A stretch of 64,000 nt of DNA from Euryodendron excelsum (Eukaryota > Streptophyta > Magnoliopsida > Ericales > Pentaphylacaceae): NCBI GenBank assembly GCA_033060915.1, contig CM065378.1, positions 8,874,001 through 8,938,000 of the forward strand, given 5' to 3'. The position numbers and the translations under genes are program-made. Within the stretch, counting starts at the first letter, position 1, and each line of letters begins with the position of its first letter. The notes beneath the pieces are model-generated. The model had not been told where the DNA came from and did not search any database. It saw nothing but the letters and a program-made list of their open reading frames with translations. This document shows, one piece after another, positions 1-20,434 of the stretch.

Positions 1-124
1 CACTCCTTCTCTTGCTCCTTAGCACAGTCATTTTACTATTGCTAAATTCGACTGGGATTTCCTAGCCAACCATTACATCTTCACAGGTCTTACTCACTAG
101 TATCAACTTCTTTGCACCCTTCAC

Positions 125-610
125 CATATGCGACAGGATCCTGGCCAATCCATCAGTAGCTTCTTCTGTCAGATCTATGTTATTTGGGACCAACTCTCCT
201 ACTCTGATCCTATGTGGGAATGCTCTGCTAATAAAGCCAAATTCACTACCTACCGTGATCAACAACATGTGGTCATGTTTTTTACGACTCTCACAAATAC
301 ATTTGAATCTGTTTGAGTATCTCTTTTACATCGCACTCCCTTACCCACTTTAAATCAGGCCATTTTCGAACTTCTTTCAGAAGAAACATTACTAAGGACC
401 TTAAAGGCTCATCATTTGGATACTGCACTCGTGACTCATCATCCTCGAGGTCCTTCTTATTCTTCTCAGACTGATACTTCTTCATCTTAAGACACCTGCA
501 AGTATTGTCACAGTCCTGACCATATCTTGTTACACTTTCCAGTGCATGTTTGCAAACATTGCCACAAGACTGGTCCAGGCTACTTATAATATGAATGTCC
601 CAAGTTGGCC
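125..610 (+). pseudogene. copia gag remnant with defective zinc knuckle
   Basis: A 62-residue open stretch (128-316) resembles the gag (UBN2-like) region of plant copia elements; it ends in TGA and continues in frame with recognisable sequence. Around 490-530 is a CCHC-like motif reading CKYCHSPDHILLHF, in which the last cysteine is replaced by phenylalanine. A second Cys/His-rich stretch follows (about 548-600). Nucleic-acid binding by such a product would be doubtful. A fragment of a dead element. Confidence 0.7.
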
Positions 611-699
611 AGTCAGTGCAGGAATTCTTAGTCTCATGATTATCAGTTCCGAAGTCATAACTCCATGAGACTAAAAAGGTTCCCATCTTAATCATGTCT

Positions 700-1513
700 C
701 TCTAGGACACTTACGTTTGCTAGTATCTAATGGTCTGTTAGGCTCTATCTCCGTTGAAAACATTGATTGTTTATCATGTCAACTAGCCAAACAACCAACT
801 TTATCTTTTATTAATAGTACTTCTATTTCCTCTGCCCCTTTTGATCTCATTCACTCTAATGCATGGGGACATTCTCCTAATGTTACTATAGGGGGATCCA
901 AATATTTTGTTCTTTTTATTGATGAATTTTCTCGTTTTACTTAGATTTATCTCTTGCAAAATTAGTCTAAATTGCCTCAAATATACTTTTATTTTGCCAA
1001 AATGATTCAAACTCAATTCTCTAATCCAATAAAAGTTTTTCGCTCTGATAATACTATGGAAAACAAAGACTCTACTTTTCTCGGCCAATAAGACACTCTC
1101 CCTTATCGTTCTTGTTGTGGCACGTCCCAACAGAATGGTCGAGCTGAACGTAAATATCGTCATCTTCTTAATACCGTCTGTGCTCTTCTCATTGCCTCAT
1201 CTTTTCTTGAATGATTATGGGGAGAAGCTGTTTTTATTGCTGTTTATACTATCAATCGTGTTCCATCTTTGGTTATTGGTAACCAATCTCCTTATGAACG
1301 TTTATATGGTCGTGTTCCTGACTATAGTCCTCTTCGTGTTTTTGGATGTGCCTGCTTTGTCCTCCTCCAACCTCATGAGTGCAATAAGCTTAAACCTCGA
1401 GCTCGCCTTTGTTGCTTCTTAGGGTATGATATTGGGCATAAAGGCTATCAGTGTTGGGACCCCTTATCCAAAAGACTTCGGATTTCGCATCATGTCATCT
1501 TCTAAGAACATAA
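700..1513 (+). pseudogene. copia integrase remnant
   Basis: Reading across stops gives the pre-integrase segment (LGHLRLL, CLSCQLAK), then the DDE integrase core: an aspartate near DLIHSNAWG (841-873), the second in FRSDNT (about 1039-1056), and the glutamate in QQNGRAERKYRH (about 1129-1164). The C-terminal part (1269-1505) has the typical PYERLYGRVPDYSPLRVFGC and CCFLGYDIGHKGYQC motifs. In-frame stops occur near 942, 963, 1089 and 1214, so the enzyme is dead. Confidence 0.88.
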
Positions 1514-1869
1514 AATGTTCTCTTCCTTATCTTCTTTCCATCTCTCGTCTTTTTCTTCTCCCTCATTCTTCACTGATCCCTCTATTCACCTGTTCCCTGA
1601 CGATTGTGATCCGGTCTCATCTGAGCTGCCTGCTGCTACCCTATCTTCAGTGCATGTCTCGACTGTTGATCTTGCACCTACTCCTACCCCTGTCTCCTCC
1701 AGTTCTTCTCCTATTGGGTCTTCTGCTACATCTTCTATCTCTGATGATTTCTTGGCTGACCCTCATCTTCGCCATTCTACTCGAGTAACAAATATCCATA
1801 TCCATCTTCGTGATTATCACTGCTTTTCTGCTATTCTTTTTCACCATGAACCTCGCTCCTATCGTGAGG

Positions 1870-3359
1870 TTAATTCTAACCTTGTTTGGCAACAAGCAAT
1901 GGCTAATGAGTTAAAGGCCTCAAATAAAACTTATACTTGGGATATGGTTGATCTCCCTCCAGGCAAGACTCCAATTGGTTGCAAATGGGTTTACAAAATC
2001 AAAACATGGTCTGATGGTTCTATCGAACCATAAGGCTCGCCTGGTCACCAAGGGCTTCACCCAGGAATATGACATTGACTATGTGGAGACTTTTGTTCTA
2101 GTTGCATAACTTACTTCTGTTTGTAGATTACTTGTTGTTGCTGTTGTCCGTAAATGGGCCCTTTTTCAATGGATGTGAATAATGCCTTTCTCAATGGTGA
2201 TCTCATTGAAGAAGTTTACATGCAACCTCCGCCTGGTTATTCCCCTCCTACTCATCAAGTGTTCAACTTCGTCGTGCTCTCTATGGCCTCAAACAAGCTC
2301 ATTGCGCTTGGTTTGCCAAATTTAATGCCATGATTGGTGATTTTGGGTTCTCCTCCAATCCCTATGATTCAACCTTATTCCTTTGCACGACTCCCCAGCG
2401 CACTATTCTTCTTCTCCTATATATGGATGATATGATCATTACTGGCTATGATCTTAGTGGCATTGTTGATCTTAAGTTCTTTCTCAACAAGCATTTTGAA
2501 ATGAAAGACTTAGGGCCTATCAGTTACTTCTTGGGCCTTGAGGTTTCTTCACATTTTGATGGTTATTATTTATCTCAGGCTAAGTATGCTTCGAATCTTC
2601 TAGCTCGTGCAGGTCTTACTGATAGTGAGACTGTCTTCACTCCTCTAAAGCTCAATGCTTGTCTCACTCCTCTGGATAGTGTCCTTCATTTGGATGCTAC
2701 TCTTTATCGTCAATTGGTTGGTAGTCTAGTCTATCTCACCGTTGCTCATCCAAATATTTCATATACGGTTCATCTTGTCTGCTCCACGGTCCACATATTA
2801 TATTGTTGTCCTTCGTATCCTTCGTTATGTTAAGGGTACTCTCTTTCATGGCCTCTATTATTCTGCTCTTTCATCCCTTCAGCTCCGTGCTTACTCTGAT
2901 GTTGATTGGGCTGGTGATCCAATTGACCGTCGATCCATTACTAGTTTCTCCTTCTTCTTGGGTGACTCCTTTATTTCATAGTGCAGCAAGAAACAGACTC
3001 TTACTGCTCGATCTAGCACAGAAGTCGAATATCATGCTCTTGTTGATATTATCCAGGAACTTTTTGGGCTTCGCTAATTGCTCAGAGATCTCGAGGTTGT
3101 ACACTCTACTGTTTTTATAATCCTTTACGACAATCGTAGTGCTATTCTCATTGCTCATAATGACTTCTTTCATGACTACACCAAATATATTGAGATTGAT
3201 TGTCATTTCATTCGTCAACATTTGGTCCATGGTACTATTCATCTTTACTCTGTCTCTTCTGCCGATCAGACTGCTAATATATTTATCAAAGCCCATCCTT
3301 CTAGCCGCTTTCAAGAGCTGGTTTCCAAACTCAAGTTGACTTTAGCTATACCATTTTGA
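1870..3359 (+). pseudogene. copia reverse transcriptase-RNase H remnant
   Basis: Motifs in order: WQQAMANEL, TPIGCKWVYKIK, then (frameshifted) ARLVTKGFTQEYDIDY, the catalytic box LYMDDMIITG (about 2418-2447), FEMKDLGPISYFLGLEV, and the RNase H motifs AYSDVDWAGD (about 2889-2918), SSTEVEYHAL and the C-terminal DCHFIRQH. The DD pair of the polymerase box is intact, but several frameshifts and stops break the frame (for example near 2030, 2107 and 2980). Confidence 0.92.
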
Positions 3360-3372
3360 ATTTGATGGGGGA

Positions 3373-3523
3373 TGTTAGTGTAATAGTATATCCAATCCCA
3401 CGTTGTTTAAAAATGTCTTCTCCCCATCCTTTATTGTGTTATAAATAGGACTAAGATGTTCATATCTAAATCGTCCAATAGAGAACTCTCTCTTTCTCTT
3501 TCTTCCTTCTATTAGTTCTAACA
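3373..3523 (+). repeat. 3' LTR of the first copia element
   Basis: Starts TGTTAG and ends CTAACA, giving the usual TG...CA boundary and a 6-bp inverted terminal repeat. It lies 14 bp after the RNase H stop codon, behind a G-rich purine tract. At about 151 bp it is short for a copia LTR. It contains TATAAATAGG (about 3440-3449), a plausible TATA box. The partner LTR is off the left edge, so age cannot be estimated. Confidence 0.8.
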
Positions 3524-3967
3524 CTACTGTTTTATCAAAAATTTGTAAAAGCATATTTATTAAAAAGAGTAATATTTCCTTTTGTTTGTTCCCAAGGCTT
3601 AGAAATATGTACTTGCCCGTACGAAGTGAATTGGTTTAGTAAGACTTTGATTTCTTTTATGAAGCCCATACCCCACGCAACTCGTAAATGGGAAGTTTAG
3701 TAGGACTTGAAAACTTAAAAAATGTGTTTTGAGTATGACTTATTTGTATTTCAATTGAGGGTCACAATCGAGCAACTTCAAATTTTATACCATCAATTTT
3801 TTAAGGTGAGTTCAAACTCAAAAATACGATTTAAATATTTCGAGCAAAGGAGCAAATCACGGGTTACTTAAGTAGCTTCGTGTTTTTTTTTTCCTACAAT
3901 GTGCTTATACTTTTTGACTGATTACTCCCTCATGCTAGTAAAATATTACTGGTTATGCGAACCATAT
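3524..3967. other. Non-coding interval, nothing recognised
   Basis: AT-rich sequence between the copia 3' LTR and the RNase H remnant. No convincing ORF, RNA gene or repeat boundary was seen. Confidence 0.5.
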
Positions 3968-5853
3968 AAATTTTAAGGTGAATACGGATGGGGTGGTAAT
4001 TAGTAACCCAGGAGCGGCAGGTATCGACGGCATGCTTCGTGGTTCTGATGGCATTTGGATCACTGGCTTCATGTGTTGACTCTATGCCTTGATTTTGATA
4101 ATTACAAAATTATGTGTTAAGTTGTCTAATGATTCAAATTAGTGTGCATAATTGGTTTAACTTTTAAATGACTTGAAGCTTGACACTTGGCACACATTAT
4201 ACTAGCAATATGTGTTGAGATTTGTCAAGAAGGAATGGAGAATGGAATAGCATGATGGAATGATACGACAAGATCATCTCACAAGTCTTGGAAGCTTTCA
4301 TGAAGATTTGATGAAGACTTAGAAGTATAAAGAGATTGAAGGTGTTCAAAGAAGTTAAGAATCAAGCAAAGTCAATATCAAAAGTCCCATTAGAAATTTG
4401 ATGAAGACTTGAAAGAATGAATATTGAAAATATTCTTGAAGATCCATTTGCCTTAAAGAAAACTTTTCAAACCTTTAGAAGTCTCAAGTTGACGATTCTT
4501 GAAGAGCTTGAAGAATTCTACAAAGAATTAAAGAAATCTTGAGAAGTTGAAGTTTATAAGCAAAAGAGTCGACATATATTTCAGAAGAGTTGACACATTG
4601 AGGCAGTGAGTTAAATTGGAATCTACCAAAGAGAAAGGGGTCAACTCCTCTACAATAAAGGTCGACACATTGGTCCAAATTAGAAACCTTGGAATAGGTC
4701 CGAAAAGAGTCAACTTCTCATTTCAAAAGGGTTGACACATTGGGGACAAAGTTTTGATGATATTTGCTGAAGAACACAAAAAGGTTGACACATTGCCTAA
4801 TGGGTCAACACATGCAGAAAAAGGGTCGACACATTACTTATAACGGCTATTTTTTTAAACATTCTTCTTGACTGATCTGCATTAAATACATCTCCAACCA
4901 TCTCCAACGAGTATAATTAATGCAGGACTATAAAATCAAGACCCCCATAGCATTTATTCATAAAAATACAACAGATTCAAATGCTATACATGTGATTGAG
5001 AGCTGAAATTCCAGACCTATATCGGAAAAATTCTTTTTGCTAGGAATTTGGAGCATTTACTGATCCTCTACTTCCATATCCACTATTTAAGAGAGTTATA
5101 CTTTATGTAATCCTTATTCATTTCATTTGTAAGGGTTTGTAAGGCTGAGTGTTATTGGAGAAACACTTGTAAATTTGAGTGAAGTTTGAAAAAAATCACT
5201 TAGAAGAATTAGAACTTAAGAAGAGTTATTATAAAAAGGGAGTTCGTCACTTGGGAAACTAGCACCTGCTGTGTAATCTTTATTTGCATAGTGAAAGAGC
5301 TTTTTTGGGAGTTTTGAGGGTGAGGATGTAGGTCATACATTGTGATTGAACCTTGGTAAATTTTGATGTTCTTCTTGTGCTCTGTTTTTTGCTTGCTTTC
5401 TATTATTTACTTGCTATTGCACTATTGGTTTGCACACACCTTGATTCACTGTTTCATTGCTTAACTTATTTTTAATTACATTATTTTGTGATTAATTTTT
5501 GAGAAATCCAATTCACCCCCTATTCGGTAGCATCTTTGGGCTAACATCATTCAGCAGATTGGCTGGCCGATCATAGTTTCTACTGAACTTTTTGGGTGAT
5601 TTTGAAGAGCCTGCTTGGGGTTGTGCTTGAATCTATTCTCATGACGTGTTAGACCTTCTTTAGCAACCCATATTCACTCACCCAGACTACAATCTCTTTC
5701 TCCAAATTCACTGTTTGGGTTAAGGGCCGTGAGTCTGTGGGGCTAGGCATGTTTGGAGGGAAGCAAATCACTGTGTAAATTGCTTAGCCCGCGAACATTT
5801 GAATGCCAGTCTGGATATTCAAGAATTTGACTACCCTCCCTGATCTGTGCACT
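3968..5853 (+). pseudogene. Degraded RNase H-like (RVT_3) domain, interrupted
   Basis: The left half (about 3970-4073) reads VNTDGVVISNPGAAGIDG, matching the first strands and catalytic aspartate of the plant RNase H-like domain found at the end of LINEs and as stand-alone genes. The right half (5552 to about 5853) continues with degraded blocks such as HDVLDLL, THPDYNLFLQIHC and HVWREANHCVNCLARE, the usual C-terminal motif. Stops and frameshifts are present. The halves are separated by a solo LTR (4074-5546), so the domain was there before that insertion. Whether the source was a LINE or a host gene is not clear. Confidence 0.78.
4074..5546 (+). mobile_element. Solo LTR, probably SIRE/Maximus-type copia
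   Basis: A 1473-bp segment starting TGTTGACTC and ending GGGCTAACA. The flanks TCATG and TCATT match at four of five bases, as expected of an old 5-bp target duplication. Near the right end is AATCCAATTCACCCCCTATT, a phrase I associate with the ends of SIRE/Maximus copia LTRs; the assignment rests on that recollection. No internal coding region is present, so unequal LTR recombination is likely. Between 4566 and 4830 the motif GTCGAC/GTTGAC plus ACACATTG recurs about nine times. Confidence 0.8.
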
Positions 5854-6950
5854 TTTCTCTACCTTAGACACCTCTAGATGAGACTTTTCTCGACGGGTGC
5901 GACAATAGGGTGGCGCTTTGTTTTAGTTTGTTTTGTTTGTTTTTCTCTTTTGGCTTTGGCCTCTATAGCACTCAAAAAACAAAAAAAAAAAAAAATTTAC
6001 ATTTTGCTATTTTGTGATTTGAATGAAAATTATATGACCTCATGTGATTTAATAGTAAAAAAAATGCTAGTATTAGGTGCCTGATGCTAGCGCCCCTTTA
6101 ACAGTAAACACACAACTTTATGTAGATTGAAGTTATTTTAAAATAGATTGAAATTGATAGAATTAATGGTGACTTTGTCACAAGAATATTTTGATCATTT
6201 AATTTTTTAAAATGGAACATTCAATTTTTTTTATTTTTATGTAAAAATAAATATTTGACCTTTTAAGGACTATTTTTGTCATTTCATCAAATATGTCGCG
6301 AATTTTATCTATTTTACAGATAAGTATTTTTTTTAATACAAAAAATAAATATGCAAATAGGGTATTATTCCATATATGCACCAAGAAACATTGCCTGCAC
6401 ACCTACATTTATTTACAAATATGCCAAACTCTAATGTAAGCAAATAGGATATTGTAAGGCAATATCGAGCTGAAGGTTCTACATAGTAGGTTTAGCCCTA
6501 TCAATGATTACAAGACTTAAGTCAAGTATTACCACTTGAAAAAATGAGTTCAAGCTGCTGAACCAATCATGTTATTGATTTATCGATAAATTTAAATCAT
6601 GAAGAGTTATTTATTTAATTTTAAGTCACACGTTAGTTAAATTTCACTCAAATTATAAGGAAATAAAATATAGGTATGTATAAATTAGCGATGTCATACC
6701 GCAATGGAGCACGTTCACTCAGGCAGACCACGAGTACTAGCGCACAGTTACTTGAGTAGTAGCTTCGCTTGTTTTTACTGTCTTGGCCCCAAATTAGGCA
6801 ACTATTCATAATTTCATATTATTTTTATTCTCTAGCATTCCGCTTTTCTCATATTCAGGGCCTCCTCGAAATAATTTCATTCGGATCTACCCCAATTTGT
6901 ACCTCTCTTTCACAAAAACCTAAACCTAGATTTCCTCTGAGATAGACACC
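5854..6950. other. AT-rich upstream region of the PRP4 kinase gene
   Basis: Contains poly-A and poly-T tracts, no coding sequence and no clear repeat boundary. The promoter and 5' UTR of the downstream kinase gene must lie in its right part, but I could not place a TATA box or transcription start with confidence. Confidence 0.5.
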
Positions 6951-15061
<8,111 letters not shown>

Positions 15062-15964
15062 ACAATGATGCTGATTTTCTGACTCCAGAAATGCTGTTGC
15101 GCTAGATATTTGTACATTATGGTTACATTTATATTGAAATCTCTAATCACTGGGCATTTATCTGTCTTTATCTTCTCTATGCTGGCTTAAGAGCTTTGGG
15201 GACAGTTCTTGGCGTGGTCAAAGTCGAAAGAGATGATGTTTGGTCTGGAGGCCTCTTGGCGGTCCTTTCAGTGGGATGTTTTCTGTTCCTATTGTAAGAC
15301 AACTCGCTAAAGGCGTTTTTTTTTCTCCTTCCTCTTGTAATCATTCTTGAATGGTGACCATTATAATTTTCATAATAAACATGCGCTTACTCACTTATCA
15401 TGATTATATTTGTACTTTGGATGAGTTCCTGGAACTTCATCTGTGGGTGCCATATGCACCAGATATTTATGAAGACAGATTATCATTATTTTAATGTGTT
15501 TGGTCGTGTTGTTTTTGGGACTTCTTCCTAAGATAGCTGGGTATCTCTCTTTTTTTCATTGCTTCCCTCTTTTGCCCCAGATGCTTAGTCATGATTGTAT
15601 AAATTGTTCCCTGTTTTGTGGGGTGTTGAATTTATATCCTTCTTGGGCATTGTAGTCTTTTTCGGAGTTTAATCTGTCTATCTTGGCAATTTAATTTTCT
15701 ATTTTCATGAATCGGTTGGATCCTGGAGAGTCTAATTTTATTTTTCATTCAGGAGATCTACCTGTGCTATGAGGCAACCATCCAGTGCTTTAGATGCATA
15801 AAAGGCACTCTGGAGAAGGTACCTTGGTTTGTTTACTAGGAGCTTTATGTGACACCTTGAAACTACATGGCTTGATCTATGTTTTTAAGTTATACTTTTC
15901 TTTTGTATAGACTTTTTTTACTGGTAGTGACTGGAAATGAAAATTTCTCTGGGTCACACCTTGA

Positions 15965-16003
<39 letters not shown>

Positions 16004-17065
16004 TAGATGTTATTGGTGTCCAATTGTTATACTTTGTACCATTTTAGGAGTGTGAAAAAGGTAATGCTTGCATGCGTCTGCTGAAACTCTCTCACCAGAG
16101 TTAATATGTTTGCAGGTTGGACATGTATTAGCATGTTCTTAGTTGCATGATTTATTTGGATAAAGTTTAAATGTGCTCATTTACTTTGTGATGAGGTTGC
16201 TGTCACATTGAGAGATTTGTTTGTCACTGCTTGCTATGTTTGCTTCTATTATTTGTGTCTTTAAGTAAATGCGTATCCTAATGAAGTTGCATTACGTCTG
16301 ATCCATGGTTTGGTCATTCTGGAGGAGTTCGCACTGGAGGTGTATTGCTGCAGCCTTGAAGTGAAAGAACTTTTCAGTGAGTCACCCTGTGCAATTTCCT
16401 GCTTTTTCTCTTGTCAATAAGATGATATCCAGTGCACATCATTCAATGGAAAAATTTGTTTGATATGACTTCTGTCTTTGTAGGGTGCAACTCTTCATGC
16501 TTCCGCACCTTTGTAAGTATCCTTAATTTTTTCTGATAGTTTTAAGTTTTTCCTTTTCAGTATCATTCTTCCTGATGTTAAGTTTTACGTGGGTAGAAGC
16601 ATCGTTTTGTGATTTTTGCTATTATAGTTCCATCTAGATATTTTAGATATTCCTATACTTGGGTTTTGAAGTTTTTATACTTGTAATTTTGTTATATCTT
16701 TTTTATCTACCAAAGCGTTAACATGTTCTCCCTTGTGATGATTTTGGTTGGGATGTTGTTTGCTCACCTTCGCCCAACCTGAACTAGCAAATGTTTTAAC
16801 TTCAACATATATCTTTGCAATGCGGGGAATCATTATTTCTTTCTTATTTGGATTTCAGTGAATTGAAGTTTGAGATGCATATCATTGTTATACTCATCTC
16901 TTTTGTTTTTGTTTTTGTTTTTACTGGAGAAAATTTGCTGTAATGCAACTTTACTAAACCTTATTACTTTGATAAACAGTGATAACACACAAAGTTTGTC
17001 ATATCACAATTGTTGAAATTTTTTTGGACTTATATTAACTAGAAATTGTAGTTAATACCCCCCTC
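15062..17065. other. Downstream of PRP4K: 3' UTR and unassigned DNA
   Basis: The 3' UTR of the kinase gene probably ends soon after AATAAA (15374-15379). Beyond this no coding region is recognised. A (TG)18 microsatellite lies at 15967-16002. Confidence 0.5.
15967..16002. repeat. (TG)n microsatellite
   Basis: Eighteen perfect TG units with unique flanks. Confidence 0.97.
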
Positions 17066-18430
17066 TGTCACGACCTGAAACCCATAACCAAATCTACTGT
17101 AGGCTGATTTGGCGCTGCTACCGACCAATAGCTGAACTCTCCAAAAACGGTTGCAGGCCTCAAAACTCTTCTTGGACGAAAGTGCATTTGATTTGTTTGA
17201 TCCATTTGACTGATTCAATAAAATCAAATTGAAATCATAGTGGAAGTGTACATAACTTAATTGAAATAGAAATTGTGGTCATTGGAGACAGAGTTGTGTC
17301 TAGTAAAATCTCATTGTCACATACTAAAGTAACTAAAGTAATGTACATGATATGAAGTTTGATGTCCAAAATCATACAAGTAATACAAATCTTAGGGCCT
17401 TAAGACAAAAAAGGCCAATATTACTTATACATAACCCTATCCATATGAATACATCAGAATGTCCACAACCAAAAAAAAAAAGTTTATGCATCAAGAGACT
17501 ACATCAAGGTCCAAGCTTCTGAAAAGCTATCCACAAACAAATTCTTTTGTTCACAAGCTAGCTCTTAAGTCCTCCCTTATACTCTATAACCTGAACAATG
17601 TTAAAAAATTGCATGAGCTCACAACCCAGTGAATAACTCGACAACGGGCAAGATTTTACCATGATGGATAATTTTTGAGGGAAGAAATTGACGTGATAGA
17701 AGTCATTTGCATTCCCAAAGTACATTAGAAGTAATTAGAATTTCAAATAATTTATAGGTTAATAAGATAACATTCTTTTCAAATGTCATGTCTTTTAGAA
17801 ATATAACAGAAGTAATTGTTCACATGTCATCTCCAAATAAATAGAAACAGAAGCAGACATATCCATGTGGACCTAGAGAGAGAACATTCAAACCATTTAT
17901 ATAGTGTGGAGATGTTGCCAAGGGCAACGGGGAGACTAGTCTCATATATATATGCAGAACAAGTTGAGTTTATAGTTCCTCTTGTGCCAGGACCCCGAAA
18001 TCATAAGTAGTTCCATTCAATATCCATGGGGCTCATAGCACTCTTTGGAAACATTTAATATAAGAACATAATTACCAAAGAGCATAAGAACATTTAGAGG
18101 TATCATTTGTAAATCAATCTTTTCATATGAGAACAAAGTTGGAAATACAACTCCGGAAGTCAAGTCACTCACCTTAACACTTTAGCTAATGGTAGTTCTT
18201 GATTTGATCTCAAAGCCTTTATTTACCTTTCTAAAGTCCTTTACAATGATGATCCTACATAAAGATATATCTATATATATATATAGGGAACATACAATGT
18301 AATTACAAATGGCAAACAATCATAGAACAAGTCTTTCTAAGGTCAAAGGTCGAAGGTGAAATTATGAAAAGATGGCTCGAGCAACTCAAAACTTCACTCG
18401 AGTCACCTGAACAGAAGAGCAAAATTCACG
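17066..18430 (-). repeat. LTR-like repeat, copy 1 (probably gypsy LTR, reverse orientation)
   Basis: Starts TGTCACGACC; read on the minus strand this is a GGTCGTGACA end, common at the 3' end of plant chromovirus (Ty3/gypsy) LTRs. It shares ordered blocks with the segment beginning at 20435: CATAACTTAATTGAAAT/CATAACACAATTGAAAT, TATAGTGTGGAGATGT/TATAGTGTAGAGATGT, GGGAGACTAGTCTC/GGGAGACTTGTCTC, and TTGGAAATACAACTCCG followed by GTCAAGTCACTCACC (copy 2: GTCGAGTCACTCACC). No ORF is carried. The right boundary is approximate, and the gypsy assignment is inference. Confidence 0.65.
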
Positions 18431-19964
18431 CTTTGTAAGAAGAATTTAAAAGCTTGTGGTGTTTTGGGAGATTTTCATATTGATGTTATGGTATGCTGAA
18501 AGGATGTGAATAAAAATGGTAGTGGTGCAGATATGCTGGGTATATTGCTTCTCTCTCCCACTATTTGGATGGAATGCAATAATGTGATAGGGATAAACAA
18601 TAAACGACCTCAGTGGAGTGTTTGAGAGGCTTGAAATGCCTATTATTTTAGGCTTGTTGCAAATGAAGGCTATGTTGATTAATGCTGTTATTACAGCTCT
18701 TTTAATGTGGCTACTGAACCAGTGCTTTCTCATGATAGAGTGCTATTTGGTGATATTCTCTAAACATGTTTGTGACACCTTCTTCTTTGAGATAAGTGCA
18801 TATTGCATTTCAAATGGAGTATTTTAGTCATAGTACTGAACAATTAAGTGTTTAAATGAGCACCAGAAAGTTCAGGATAACATTGTCCATCTGAAATTTA
18901 AAGTGGGTGAAGGTTATTGTGAACTTATTGGATTGCCTTTTGAAGGGTGGATGAAGAGGTTGGAATTTCTGGATGGTGAGTTCATGTCTGCATTCAATGT
19001 CTAGTTAATTTGTCACATTATTTTGTCCTATAAACAAGTGTCAAGGGCTGTTTTAGCTGGAGGCAGGTCTAGTCTTTTCTGATACCAATGTTATTGGTCT
19101 GAGCCCTGGGGTGTCTTTGTATTAAATCTCATGCGGCATTAGGGGGTTGCAGAACTCATGACTACCGGAATGAGGGAAACATGTACCTCTCCAGCATTTA
19201 GTCCTTTTTAAAATGTCTGGAGCTCTGATAAAAATGGTCTAAGTGTGGCCTCTATATTGTTGTTTATCTGAAGGTGCATTGGTGATGCAAGAACAACCAC
19301 TAGAGGAAGAAGTCCATAACTATTGTACGGCTCTTCTATTTTTTAGTATGCAGGTATTTAAACATATTATGGGTGTTTATCTGGTTATGGTTAGTTAAGT
19401 CATTGTAGGAGTTATAGAAAGTTATGTTTTTTGGAATTATTTATTTTCTAGTGTGCTTTAGTTTCTATTTTGGATACAGTTTTGAAATTCAAAGAATTCT
19501 ACGTTGATTTTGTAGCTGATTTGGGTTTATTTCCAAAATTGGAAAGTTGAAGCTCTTCTTCTTTAGGAAACTGAATGGCAATTGTTCTCATGGAGAGGCG
19601 GCTGAAATGTCGAGCATCTCGTTTTGCTAGGTAGTCTGTTGTCTTATGTAAGGCTGGGGGTGAGTAAGTTGGTGGAGAGAGCCTTCTGGAAATAGGGCAC
19701 TAAGTTGGTTGAGAGAGCACTCTTAAGTAAACTGAGGTGGGTGGTTGGATGAGTGTGGGGCAGTCTTAAAAACGAGACAGCAACATTGGAGGTCTGGAAT
19801 GACTGAACCAAAGCTTCTGCATAGAGGTGATTTATGCAGAAAAAAGAGAGTCACTATGTATAGAGGGGTTAGGCCATGGGGGCTAGCTTACTCGGGCATG
19901 TCCAAGTGGGTACAATAGCCAGGTGGAATATTCATATTTCTTTTTACATTTTTTGTTCATTCTT
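18431..19964. other. Unassigned DNA
   Basis: No recognisable gene or repeat boundary. Short ORFs (for example 18618-18827) have no family signature and look like chance. Confidence 0.5.
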
Positions 19965-20427
19965 TACATTTCTTATATATTCATATTTTACCATACCAGA
20001 ACAGTAAGTAATAATTTTTCATATTCACCATATCATAATGGAATAGTGAATAAAAGGCCCTATCTAATTTAGGAAGTTCTATCCATAAACATATTGGTAG
20101 TTTTGGGCTTTAGAATTCTCAAAATTAAAAAGTGTAAAAGAGGAGGTATAAATTCACTTTAATTTTTTTTTGATAACTATAAATTCACTTTAAATTTTAT
20201 CATTGGATCCCAAGTTATTTTCTTTGAACTTGCAATGTGTTTCGTAGATGTTTAAGCAATAATAGACACATGTATTGCCTCAAGTGTTTGAAGAATATCC
20301 AGTGCTAAAAGAATTGAAAAAAATAATAGAACATGTTTGGGCATGTTTTTGACATGTGTCGAGGAGTGTTTGACGTCGGTTTCCGACATGGACACGGCAT
20401 CGTATTAGAAATGTCGGTGCTTTGTAG
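19965..20427. mobile_element. hAT-like non-autonomous element, left-truncated copy
   Basis: Its right part matches the element at 60716-61294 block by block (TTAGGAAGTTCT, CTCAAAATTAAAAAG against CTAAAATTGAAAAG, CCAAGTTATTTTCTT, AATGTGTTT, TAATAGAACATGTTTGG against TAATAGGACATGTTTGG). It ends GTGCTTTGTAG, a decayed form of the family terminus GTGCTTCTTAG. No matching left terminus or target duplication was found, so the left edge is an estimate. Confidence 0.6.
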
Positions 20428-20434
20428 GACCACG

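Larger units (their letters stand above)
1..3523 (+). mobile_element. Degenerate Ty1/copia LTR retrotransposon, 5' end outside window
   Basis: The order gag, zinc knuckle, GAG-pre-integrase/integrase, reverse transcriptase, RNase H, then a short LTR is that of a Ty1/copia element on the plus strand. Every domain is broken by stops or frameshifts, so it cannot make its polyprotein. The aspartic protease is not seen: the zinc-knuckle remnant (about 490-610) is followed almost at once by the pre-integrase motif (about 700), which suggests an internal deletion. The 5' LTR lies upstream of base 1. A purine-rich stretch (about 3363-3371) just before the LTR fits a polypurine tract. Confidence 0.93.
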
